Made by a program: the position numbers and the translations under genes
Assembly: GCA_964621165.1 (NCBI GenBank)
Contig: CAZULC010000016.1
Coordinates: 1 to 45,912 of the forward strand
From: UMGS1696 sp964621165
GTDB taxonomy: Bacteria; Bacillota; Clostridia; Oscillospirales; CAG-272
Reading direction: 5' to 3'
Length of the DNA: 45,912 bases
Part shown: positions 16,314 through 24,032 of the stretch, piece by piece
Layout of the letters: each line of letters starts with the position of its first letter
How positions within the stretch are numbered: the stretch's first letter is position 1
Notes under the pieces: model-generated
The model's database searches: none
The model's input: only the letters and a program-made list of their open reading frames with translations
Told to the model about the DNA's origin: nothing

Positions 16314-17870
16314 TCAGTCTCCCGCGTCAAAATGCTCAAGCAGATCCTTTTTGTTCGCCGGCTTTGTGTCTCCGTGCATTACAAACACCATTGTTCCAAA
16401 GGAAAGTGCCACAAAAATCGCCGCGTATGGAAAGAGCGACGTCATTCCGATGTAGGTGAGGAAGAATCCGCTGAGTATGGGAGTCACAATCTGAGCCGCC
16501 ATGCTTGCGGTATAGTAGAATCCGGTGTACTTTCCAATGTCGGTGGTCTTTGCCATTTCCACAACCATGGGGTAGCTGTTGACGTTTATTGTAGCCCATC
16601 CAACTCCTGCAAGGGCGAAAAGTGCGTTCATGACCCAGATATTGCTGCCTTCACGCATGAATGAAGCTGTAAAGAATGAAAACTCGAGAATCAGAATGCC
16701 AATGAGAATTGTTTTCTTACGTCCCAGCTTTGAGGAAATAATGCCAACCGGAATGTATGACACAATCGCCGCGGCCTGTGCTACGATGAGAGTGAGGTTG
16801 AAGTCCAGCCCCAAAACGTCTCCGGCGTAGACTGAGTATTTGCTGGTTACGGCGTTGTAGCCCATGAACCACAGTACAACCGACGCCAGCAGCAGAATCA
16901 GCGAGTGCTTTTCATCCTTAGTTATCTCGTGCTTTGATGTTGATTTTTTGTTGTTTTCGTTCTCTTCGTTTAACGCGTTGTTAATCTTGTCCGCTTCGTC
17001 TGCCCACTTCATTTCCTTCACGGTGAGCATGAAAATCAAAAGCGCCGCAAGCATTATAAATGACACAATCATGAAAAATACTGTGTAGCTCATGAGGGTA
17101 TTTTCGGTTTTTCCTGTGCCGAAGATTATTCCAAGAATCAACACCAGAATTCCGCCGGCGCTTCCCATGAGGTTGATGATTGCGTTGGCTTTTGAACGGA
17201 GCGGCTTCGGCGTGACGTCGGGCATCAGTGCCACTGCCGGCGAGCGGAAGGTTGACATTGCCACAAGCACGACCATCAGCAGAATCATGAAGAATACCAG
17301 CACAACCGGATTCTCGCAGGTCTTTTTCCATGCGTATGCCTGACGCGCTTTCACAACCCATTCGTTGTTGACGTCATTCTCTTTGTTCATACCTTCAACA
17401 AAGTCGTCTTCTTCGCCGAAAATATTTCCGAGAGACAGTGGTTCAGTGCTATTCCAGCGAGTCGTTCCCATGTCGATTTCTTCCCGGTAAAGATTGCGTA
17501 GAGCTTCGTCACGCTCAAACGACTGTTCTGCATCAACTACCGCGCTGATTTCCTCGAGTTTTGCAAGCTGTATATTGTCGACAAACGACAAACCAACAAA
17601 CGCGACTGCGGCAATAATCGTTCCAACAAGTATAAAAGGCGTGCGTTTTCCCCGCTTCGAGTTCTTTTTGTCCGAGATCGCGCCGAAAATCGGGAGCAGG
17701 AACACGGCGAGAACGTTGTCAAGCGCCATGATCATGCCAGAGTAGACGTGGGACATGCCGAATTTGTCGGTGAGAATTTTTGGGATGATGTTGTCGTACG
17801 CCTGCCAGAAGGTGCAGATCAGGAAGAAAGCAAAGCCTACGAGAAGTGTTCGCTTATAATTGAGTTTCAT
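16314..17870 (-). CDS. MFS sugar transporter with a large cytoplasmic or outer loop
   Basis: 518 aa with about 12 membrane helices. The N-terminal half has the MFS loop motif as DKKNSKRGKRTPFI between helices 2 and 3, of the kind seen in glycoside-cation symporters and SLC45-like carriers; a second charged loop occurs at SSKLGRKK. An insertion of about 80 residues (roughly 90-175), acidic and lacking membrane segments, lies after the third helix and is unusual. The gene has an AAAGGA site before the ATG at 17870, 14 bases after the URO-D-like gene. It probably imports the substrate of the GH36 enzyme. The family is secure, the substrate inferred. Confidence 0.88.
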   Translation of the reverse strand: MKLNYKRTLLVGFAFFLICTFWQAYDNIIPKILTDKFGMSHVYSGMIMALDNVLAVFLLPIFGAISDKKNSKRGKRTPFILVGTIIAAVAFVGLSFVDNIQLAKLEEISAVVDAEQSFERDEALRNLYREEIDMGTTRWNSTEPLSLGNIFGEEDDFVEGMNKENDVNNEWVVKARQAYAWKKTCENPVVLVFFMILLMVVLVAMSTFRSPAVALMPDVTPKPLRSKANAIINLMGSAGGILVLILGIIFGTGKTENTLMSYTVFFMIVSFIMLAALLIFMLTVKEMKWADEADKINNALNEENENNKKSTSKHEITKDEKHSLILLLASVVLWFMGYNAVTSKYSVYAGDVLGLDFNLTLIVAQAAAIVSYIPVGIISSKLGRKKTILIGILILEFSFFTASFMREGSNIWVMNALFALAGVGWATINVNSYPMVVEMAKTTDIGKYTGFYYTASMAAQIVTPILSGFFLTYIGMTSLFPYAAIFVALSFGTMVFVMHGDTKPANKKDLLEHFDAGD

Positions 17871-17884
17871 ATTATATTATCCTT

Positions 17885-19033
17885 TTAATATCTGCCGTAG
17901 TTTTGGATTGCCACCATGACGGTGCGCATGCTTGTGAGCAGTGAGCCGTTGTTAATAGAGCCGGCCGTTGTCAGGTTCAGTCCGCGTAAATTCCCTTCCT
18001 TTGCGGCTTCGCAGTCCCGTTTGACCTCGGCGATAATGTCGTCCTCGTTGTTGCGCATGAAGGTGAAGGGCGCGAGCTGGCCGTCAATTCGTGTTTTCGG
18101 CATATATTTGCGAATTTCCTGAACGGTTATAGTTGGTCCGAAGTTGCATCCGGTCAGGTTGAAGTCGGCAAGCAGCGGGATCAGGTGGCCCATTGCGGAG
18201 TCAGAATGCTGATAACGGTAGTCCTCCGGCTTAGGCGAGGCAAGGCTGAATACCCTGTCGAGAACACGGTAGCCGAACGCCTTGTACATCTCGGGAGTCA
18301 GAAGGTTGCTGTCGTCGTCGTTGAAGGAGAAGCCGTGGCGGAAATTGTCCATTGTGTGCCCGGACTCGGCGATGAACAGGCGGATGTAGCTCTCCACCAC
18401 TCCGGCTATGTCGTCGGCAAAACGTGTGTAGAGATCCGGGTCGTCATAGTAGAGATAGATTAAATTTTCTATTCCGAACACTGATGTTGCAAGGGTCACG
18501 GGTCCGCGAATGTATTCAAACTGACACGGATGTCTGCCATAAAGCTCGTAAACCTGACGGCATCTTTCGTCCCAGTCGGCGGGAAGAACAAATGCGCGGA
18601 ATTTCTCAGGGTTCGCAATTAGCTCCTCCACTTCCACGAGCTTTCTTTCGAGAGCTTCGGCGTCCTCGAGGTTTCCCTTGAGCCATGTTGTGTTGCCGTC
18701 GAACTTGTACTCACCGCCGAAAACCTCGCCGATCTGACGGTAAGCCGGAATCGTAACCTTTGGCTGTTTCTCCGGCGGCAGTGGCTTGTCCTCTCTCAGA
18801 AGTGCGCGGCCCACGATTTTTCTCGCTTTTTCGTTGTAGCGGCAGTTCAGCTCATATCTTCTCTCCGGCGGCGTATATCCCCATGGCTGTCCCTCCTCTC
18901 CAAGCTCTGCAAAGACGCACTCGTCGCTCATTCTGATTCCAAGTGCGACCTGCTTTGATTTTTTCGAGAAGCAGTTTTCCTCATGGGCGGTTTCCTCGCC
19001 CTTCCAGAATTGTTCAATATCAAGATCCAGCAT
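17885..19033 (-). CDS. Uroporphyrinogen decarboxylase-family protein
   Basis: 382 aa with a URO-D/methyltransferase-like barrel: FEYIRGPVTLATSVFG, DDDSNLLTPEMYKAFGYRVLDRVF, HSDSAMGHLIPLLADFNLTGCNFGP and the C-terminal LRGLNLTTAGSINNGS. The zinc His-x-Cys of corrinoid methyltransferases (MtaA type) is HSD here, so methyl transfer by that metal site is doubtful. True HemE proteins are ~350 aa and have a different N-terminus. It is the first gene of the alpha-galactoside operon, with AAAGG 9 bases before the ATG. URO-D-like proteins recur in clostridial sugar operons, but I know of no proven role. Function unknown. Confidence 0.75.
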   Translation of the reverse strand: MLDLDIEQFWKGEETAHEENCFSKKSKQVALGIRMSDECVFAELGEEGQPWGYTPPERRYELNCRYNEKARKIVGRALLREDKPLPPEKQPKVTIPAYRQIGEVFGGEYKFDGNTTWLKGNLEDAEALERKLVEVEELIANPEKFRAFVLPADWDERCRQVYELYGRHPCQFEYIRGPVTLATSVFGIENLIYLYYDDPDLYTRFADDIAGVVESYIRLFIAESGHTMDNFRHGFSFNDDDSNLLTPEMYKAFGYRVLDRVFSLASPKPEDYRYQHSDSAMGHLIPLLADFNLTGCNFGPTITVQEIRKYMPKTRIDGQLAPFTFMRNNEDDIIAEVKRDCEAAKEGNLRGLNLTTAGSINNGSLLTSMRTVMVAIQNYGRY

Positions 19034-19067
19034 ATTTTTCTACCTTTCGTGCAGTTTTTTTATTTAT

Positions 19068-19096
19068 ATTATACAGGATTTTCCTGATTAAAGCAA
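19068..19096 (-). promoter_or_regulatory. Promoter with an inverted repeat, alpha-galactoside operon
   Basis: The minus strand reads TTGCTT (plus 19091-19096), 17 bases, TATAAT (plus 19068-19073). The spacer holds the inverted repeat CAGGA-N3-TCCTG (19074-19086), a position where a repressor would block polymerase. Confidence 0.65.
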
Positions 19097-19179
19097 TAGG
19101 TTAATATGTTTTGGGCAGATTATTTATGTAAATTTTAATTCAAGTTTATTTATTAGTCATGAAATCCTGCTGATTCTTG

Positions 19180-19188
19180 TGGTATAAT
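19180..19188 (+). promoter_or_regulatory. Extended -10 promoter of the GH76 gene
   Basis: TGG followed by TATAAT (19183-19188). The -35 region is poor (TGAAAT), which fits an extended -10 element. The ATG at 19221 is about 33 bases downstream. Confidence 0.5.
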
Positions 19189-19220
19189 AGGATGAAATAA
19201 AAAAATCAGGAGTGATTCAT

Positions 19221-20195
19221 ATGGACAAACAGCAGCTTATAAACCGGGCTAAGGAAGCAATTGAGGCTCACCGGGCGGTTTATTATTCAAACGGCGAGTA
19301 CAGAGGCGCGGATTTCTGGGACTTTGCCGAAATTTTCGAGATAATCGAGGATTATTACGAGGTCTCGGGGGACAAGTCGGTATTCCCCATGTTTGAGGAA
19401 ATGTACGGGTTCGTTCTGTCATCCTACGGCGAGGACTGGCACAAAAATCCGTTCAACGACGACATCATGTGGCTGGTGATTGCGCTGACCCGGGCTTATA
19501 TCTACACGGGTACAAAGAAATACCTCGACACCGCCGTTTACAACTTCGAGAAAACCTACGCAAGGTCAAAAAGCGACGATTTAGGCGGGGGATTATTCTG
19601 GAGGGTGGAAAACGAGAGCAAGAACACCTGCGTAAACTGCCCTGCCGCCGTCGCCGCTCAGTTTTTAGCGAAAGCTACAAATGATGAAAGCTACTATGAA
19701 AAGGCTCACTACTGTCTCGACTGGGCGGTGCGGATGATGTTTGAGCCTGACACGGGAAAGGTTTACGACTGTATCAATATGGACGGCAGGGTCAGCAAAT
19801 GGTCGTCGACCTATAATCAGGGCACGTTCATCGGCTCATGCATGATGTATTATGAGAAAACTGGCGAGTGCAAATATCTCGAATACGCCGATAAAGCAGC
19901 GCAGTACGTGAAGGACGTCATGTATCAGGGGGGAATCATGGACAATGAGGAGCCGGGCAACGACCTTCCCGGCTTCAAGGGAATTTTAGCGCGTTACATA
20001 CGTCGTTTTGCCGCCGCCACGGGAAAGCATGAATATTTGACATGGCTCCGGGAAAATGCTGACGCGGCTTGGAACAACCGTAATTCCCGCGGAATCATGT
20101 GGACCCAGCTCAACCACAAAACCGAGGAAAAGAACGGCTATGATGTATTCGCTGTATCCGCCGCTGTTTCGGTTGTGGTCAACGCTGTAGGTTAA
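19221..20195 (+). CDS. GH76-family glycosidase (alpha-1,6-mannanase-like), cytoplasmic
   Basis: 324 aa from the ATG at 19221, eight bases after AGGAG. The (alpha/alpha)6 barrel repeats are visible, and the GH76 catalytic pair of aspartates lies in NDDIMW at residues 80-81, followed by ALTRAYIYTGTKKYLDTA. Later segments GGGLFWR, CVNCPAAVAA, TYNQGTFIG and DLPGFKGIL match the family. There is no signal peptide, unlike most surface endo-mannanases, so it may cut imported alpha-mannosyl oligosaccharides. It is transcribed away from the alpha-galactoside operon and ends at a shared terminator. Confidence 0.82.
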   Translation: MDKQQLINRAKEAIEAHRAVYYSNGEYRGADFWDFAEIFEIIEDYYEVSGDKSVFPMFEEMYGFVLSSYGEDWHKNPFNDDIMWLVIALTRAYIYTGTKKYLDTAVYNFEKTYARSKSDDLGGGLFWRVENESKNTCVNCPAAVAAQFLAKATNDESYYEKAHYCLDWAVRMMFEPDTGKVYDCINMDGRVSKWSSTYNQGTFIGSCMMYYEKTGECKYLEYADKAAQYVKDVMYQGGIMDNEEPGNDLPGFKGILARYIRRFAAATGKHEYLTWLRENADAAWNNRNSRGIMWTQLNHKTEEKNGYDVFAVSAAVSVVVNAVG

Positions 20196-20245
20196 GCAGT
20201 GGTTGAATAACAGGTTTTTATCAGATTAACTTAAGGAATAACAAA

Positions 20246-20289
20246 AAAGATACTCATGAATTTTTGCTTCACGGGTATCTTTCTTTTTT
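20246..20289. terminator. Intrinsic terminator between convergent genes
   Basis: AAAGATACTC (20246-20255) pairs with GGGTATCTTT (20273-20282), and TGAA/TTCA extends the stem inward. T-rich tails on the plus strand and A-rich sequence on the other side allow use in both directions. Confidence 0.8.
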
Positions 20290-20295
20290 TGACTG

Positions 20296-22800
20296 TTATG
20301 AGTTCACGGAAACGTAGGTGCCAACACGGTTGGCAATGACGGTTGCAGTCTGCTCAGCGGATTTCGTACCTCCAAAGAAACCGGACAGCTCTTCATTGAT
20401 GATGTTGAGCAATTCTTCATCGGAACGAACGACATGTGTTGCACCCTTGATAATGCTCATCACCTGCTCGGCTGAAGATTCATCATATGGCTGATTTGAC
20501 ATTTTGAGGTATTCAATATATTCGTCGCTGTAACCTGAATTCTTATACCATTCTATATCTAATTCTTCGTTGTAGTAATAGTCGTTCTTTGCTTCCGAAG
20601 CCATATTTTCAATGTAAGAAATGCTTGGTGTGAACTGGTATGTTACAGTGTTATTTTCAAGAATGTACTTTATAAACGTCCAAGCTTGATCCGCAACCTG
20701 AGACTGTGCGTTGATTGCAAACTCCATTGAGGGAACAATCAAAGCTCCATTCCCTCCATCCTCGTCAGGATATCCGATTGCTGTGACTTCATTTGTGGCA
20801 AAGTCGTCGTATGCATACATCATTGATGAAAAAGATGAAATATTCAAATCATAGAACAATGCGCTGTCGTTGTAGAACCGCATATCATAAGTCATGCTCA
20901 TTTCATTCACAACATCGTAATCGTAGACATAATCATCAGAATCATAATATGATTCCCAGAATCCCTTTTCCGGGCAGGACTTAAGGTAATTTATAAAGTC
21001 GATGAATGCCTGTGTGCCGAATTCTGTGTTTCCAGTGTCCCAGTTAATGAATGAACTCATTGCGTTATTTAATAACAGGTCTATTATGCTATCCCTGGAG
21101 TAGCCAAAGAAGGGATCCATTCCATCTGGTGCGTTCTGAATGGTTTCCATCATATCTTCAAAAGTCCAGCCAGATTCTGTACCCACATATTTTGACTTTG
21201 CAACAAGCGTCTGAACGCTGAACTGCGTAATAATGGAGTTGAGTCTGCCGTCTGTGGTGCATGCGTCGAAAATATTTGAAAGGTAGTCGGCCCGGTTTAG
21301 TCCAACCTCGGGATCATCAACATACTTATTCAGGTCAACGAAGATTCCCTTTTGGAAATAGCTGTCCACCGGGAGACTTGAATCAAGGAAGATAATGTCA
21401 GGTGCACTTCCAGTGATGATATCGATGTTGAGTTGTGTGCTCGCTCCCTTGTACTCATTGGACTCGTTGTTGTATTCATCATAGGTCTTAAGCGAGATGC
21501 GTACTCCTGTGTTCTTTTTATTAAAGTCAACTATCATCTGCGTTAACCTATAGTTCTGGTATATGGAACCGAGAGTTACAATAATCTCTTCCTGAAGTTC
21601 CTCATCAGGAATTCTTGTCAAGATATTCACTGTCGTCTTATAGTAGCCGCCATTTTTATCCGACTGATCCTCAAGCCATTGGCTGTTGACGAAGCAAAGC
21701 TTTTCATCAGGCAGGAGTATTAAGGAGTCAATTTCGTTGGGATTCAGATCGGAGTTAATATAGTTTAGCATTTCTTCACTTGTATCTGTGACAAAATCGT
21801 AATAGAATACTCCATCGGATGTGTTGAAATAAATCCTGTCATTTTCCACACCGATAATACTGTACATATTTTGCGTTGCTTCCTTGAGATTTTCACTGTT
21901 GAAGTCAGTTATCTGTCCGTTGTCAAAGACTTTTATATAGTTCTGACCGTTGTCAGGATAATAGTTCATGTAAATACTGTCACCGTTGCTGATTATATCG
22001 TTGCACCAGCCTGATTCAATATCATATTTATTGTTCACAGTCATATCCGAATTCAGCACAAGAATTGAGTTATCGAGAACGATGTAATACTCACCGGAAT
22101 CGCTGACCGCAAGATTGTTCAGGTAAACATTGTTCATGTCATATCCGGCTGAGGTAATTATGTCATTTAAGGGTGTAGAATCGATAAGCTCGCCGGTATT
22201 GGCATCGTTGCGGACGAGAGTGTACATTGACGTGGAGGTCATGGTTACTTCATCGTAGGTGTACTGGGAATAGATGAAATTAATTATTCCCTTTGAGTCA
22301 ATGACCATTGTACGCTGATAACCAATGTCATCTGACTCGGGCAAAGCGATGGATTTTGTGGTTCCATCCTCGAGATTCATGACAATAAGGTTTGTCTCGG
22401 AGATGTACTCATAGTACCAGCCTTCAGGAAGTCCACCTCCAGTGGATGTTGCAGATTTTTCAAAAGCTTCATCTTCCTCAGCTTCTGTTTCTTCATCTAT
22501 TTCTGCATATTCCGGCTCCAATGTATCTTCCCAGTAGTAGCCTTTGCGTTTTTCGATCTCTTCACCCAGCTCGTTGCGGGTTATCGTGTAATCCTGATCA
22601 TATGTAAGGTATACTTTACCATCAGCATAAGTGAAATAACGGATGTAGCTGATTCCGTCCTCAAGGGGCAGCTCCTGTGTGGAGTATACGTTGGTTCTCT
22701 TGGACTTGGGCGGCTCATTTACCTTGTTGCACGACACAAGGGAGCCTGTCAGAATCATTGCCAATGCAATGGACGCTGATATAATTCGTTTTTTGTTCAT
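20296..22800 (-). CDS. Solute-binding lipoprotein with N-terminal propeller-like domain
   Basis: 834 aa from the ATG at 22800, six bases after GGAGG. A lipoprotein signal ends at Cys24 (SLVSC). Residues ~40-390 look like a beta-propeller: repeated short blades such as DGKVYLTYD, SKGIINFIYS and DSGEYYIVLD. Residues ~400-834 are a family 1 extracellular sugar-binding fold: FNKKNTGVRISLKTYDEY, DIITGSAPDIIFLDSSLPVD, GIFVDLNKYVDDP, WTFEDMMETIQ, and AWTFIKYILEN. Ordinary family 1 binding proteins are 400-550 aa, so about 350 residues are extra. It is the last gene of the mixed operon and would feed the two permeases. The binding fold is clear; the propeller is inferred from repeat spacing. Confidence 0.82.
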   Translation of the reverse strand: MNKKRIISASIALAMILTGSLVSCNKVNEPPKSKRTNVYSTQELPLEDGISYIRYFTYADGKVYLTYDQDYTITRNELGEEIEKRKGYYWEDTLEPEYAEIDEETEAEEDEAFEKSATSTGGGLPEGWYYEYISETNLIVMNLEDGTTKSIALPESDDIGYQRTMVIDSKGIINFIYSQYTYDEVTMTSTSMYTLVRNDANTGELIDSTPLNDIITSAGYDMNNVYLNNLAVSDSGEYYIVLDNSILVLNSDMTVNNKYDIESGWCNDIISNGDSIYMNYYPDNGQNYIKVFDNGQITDFNSENLKEATQNMYSIIGVENDRIYFNTSDGVFYYDFVTDTSEEMLNYINSDLNPNEIDSLILLPDEKLCFVNSQWLEDQSDKNGGYYKTTVNILTRIPDEELQEEIIVTLGSIYQNYRLTQMIVDFNKKNTGVRISLKTYDEYNNESNEYKGASTQLNIDIITGSAPDIIFLDSSLPVDSYFQKGIFVDLNKYVDDPEVGLNRADYLSNIFDACTTDGRLNSIITQFSVQTLVAKSKYVGTESGWTFEDMMETIQNAPDGMDPFFGYSRDSIIDLLLNNAMSSFINWDTGNTEFGTQAFIDFINYLKSCPEKGFWESYYDSDDYVYDYDVVNEMSMTYDMRFYNDSALFYDLNISSFSSMMYAYDDFATNEVTAIGYPDEDGGNGALIVPSMEFAINAQSQVADQAWTFIKYILENNTVTYQFTPSISYIENMASEAKNDYYYNEELDIEWYKNSGYSDEYIEYLKMSNQPYDESSAEQVMSIIKGATHVVRSDEELLNIINEELSGFFGGTKSAEQTATVIANRVGTYVSVNS

Positions 22801-22810
22801 CTGTAACCTC

Positions 22811-23968
22811 CTACAACGCATCTCCGCCGTCAATTTCTTCCGGAATTTTAATCTTACGGCGGGATTTTTTTTGTTTCTTTTTTTTCTTTATCTTATTTGA
22901 CGTATTTTTTCTGTTTTTGTTCCGGTTTTCCGAAAACTTTTTTAATAATTTTTTCAGTTCATATATCAAGGAAAAGCCGGAGAACTTCACGCATATCAGA
23001 CAAAGAAGAAGTGACGCTACGAATATAGCTGCCGCAGCTGTTTCAAAAATCATGAATATGGCACAGTAATAATCGTACACTCTCGCTTCATTTTCCCAGA
23101 AGGGGTATTCAATCTTGTTCGAGCGAATCCACGAGTATTTAAGTATCCTCATGTTCTCGAAGCGGTTTTTCAGGGAAAATCTTTCCGTCACCTCGAGAAC
23201 TTCCGTTGTGTCTTCGTTTACGGTTATGGCTTTGTTGAAAATGTTCTTTGCAAAACCGTTTACCAAATTCGGAATGGCGGCTTCGAATATTGTTACATCC
23301 GCGTCCTGACCAACCGCCGTCACATATCCGGCGTAGCTCATGAACAGACGTGGACGTGTGCCGTAGGTGTAGCCGTAGATTCCCTTATCCGACTCAGGCT
23401 GGCAGACGCCAGATACCGTGAACTCAACGTCGTTTATTGTAACGGTTTTTCCCACGATATTTACAGCGCCGAACAACTTCCATGCGAGATTTGAGTCGAT
23501 GACGATGCCTGTGGGGATGGATTCGTCGTTAAGAAAGTATGAGCCGTAAATTAAGTCCATTGGATGGAAGACGAAGAAGTCTCCTCCGGCGGCAATTGTG
23601 TCGGCTTTGACGCTTCCCATGGGTCCGACGATGGTCATGTCAGCTTCGGCGGCGTAGGTGTATGCCCATGAACGCGAGGTCTCGGATGAGGGAGAAATGG
23701 AGGATTCAAGAAGTGCTGAGTCAACGGACCTTGCCCAGCTTTTTGCCTGATCCGAGGAAAATGAGCTCTCCTTTTCGGCGTACATGGAAATTACCGCGAA
23801 TGTGTCCCCGTTTGACGACCACCGTCTGCCGGCTTCAAGGTACTCGAGCCTGCCTTTCAGTGAGAATGCGCACAGCTCGAAAATACCGGCTATTACAAGC
23901 GCGGCCGCCATGATTATCGCACATATCCCCGAAAATTTCAGCATTTTTTTATTAACGTTTTCGTTCAT
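22811..23968 (-). CDS. MacB-like membrane protein, two helices only
   Basis: 385 aa: a membrane helix at residues ~12-36, an extracytoplasmic region of about 260 residues resembling the MacB periplasmic core (AWKLFGAVNIVGKTVTINDVEFTVSGVC is the typical segment), a second helix at ~302-328, and a strongly basic tail rich in Lys and Arg. MacB/FtsX permeases have four helices; two are missing, so this may be an accessory protein rather than a complete permease. No clear ribosome site precedes the ATG at 23968. It lies between the HlyD-type adaptor and the binding protein, which fits an adaptor-permease pair of MacA-MacB type. Function inferred. Confidence 0.7.
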   Translation of the reverse strand: MNENVNKKMLKFSGICAIIMAAALVIAGIFELCAFSLKGRLEYLEAGRRWSSNGDTFAVISMYAEKESSFSSDQAKSWARSVDSALLESSISPSSETSRSWAYTYAAEADMTIVGPMGSVKADTIAAGGDFFVFHPMDLIYGSYFLNDESIPTGIVIDSNLAWKLFGAVNIVGKTVTINDVEFTVSGVCQPESDKGIYGYTYGTRPRLFMSYAGYVTAVGQDADVTIFEAAIPNLVNGFAKNIFNKAITVNEDTTEVLEVTERFSLKNRFENMRILKYSWIRSNKIEYPFWENEARVYDYYCAIFMIFETAAAAIFVASLLLCLICVKFSGFSLIYELKKLLKKFSENRNKNRKNTSNKIKKKKKQKKSRRKIKIPEEIDGGDAL

Positions 23969-23977
23969 TTAATTATA

Positions 23978-24024
23978 CCATGCGGGAAGTACCATAGCAA
24001 AACGTTGCTCTTCCGCATAACTTC
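23978..24024 (-). other. Hairpin in the gap between adaptor and MacB-like genes
   Basis: On the minus strand ATGCGGAAG pairs with CTTCCCGCAT (one bulged base) around AGCAA/TTGCT. There is no T-run, so it is more likely an mRNA processing or stability element than a terminator. A TATAAT box follows just before the next ATG. Confidence 0.4.
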
Positions 24025-24032
24025 CTACATTA

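Noticed and set aside
17885..19033. Calling the URO-D family protein HemE
   Set aside because: No other heme genes are nearby, its N-terminus is unlike HemE, and it sits in a sugar operon.
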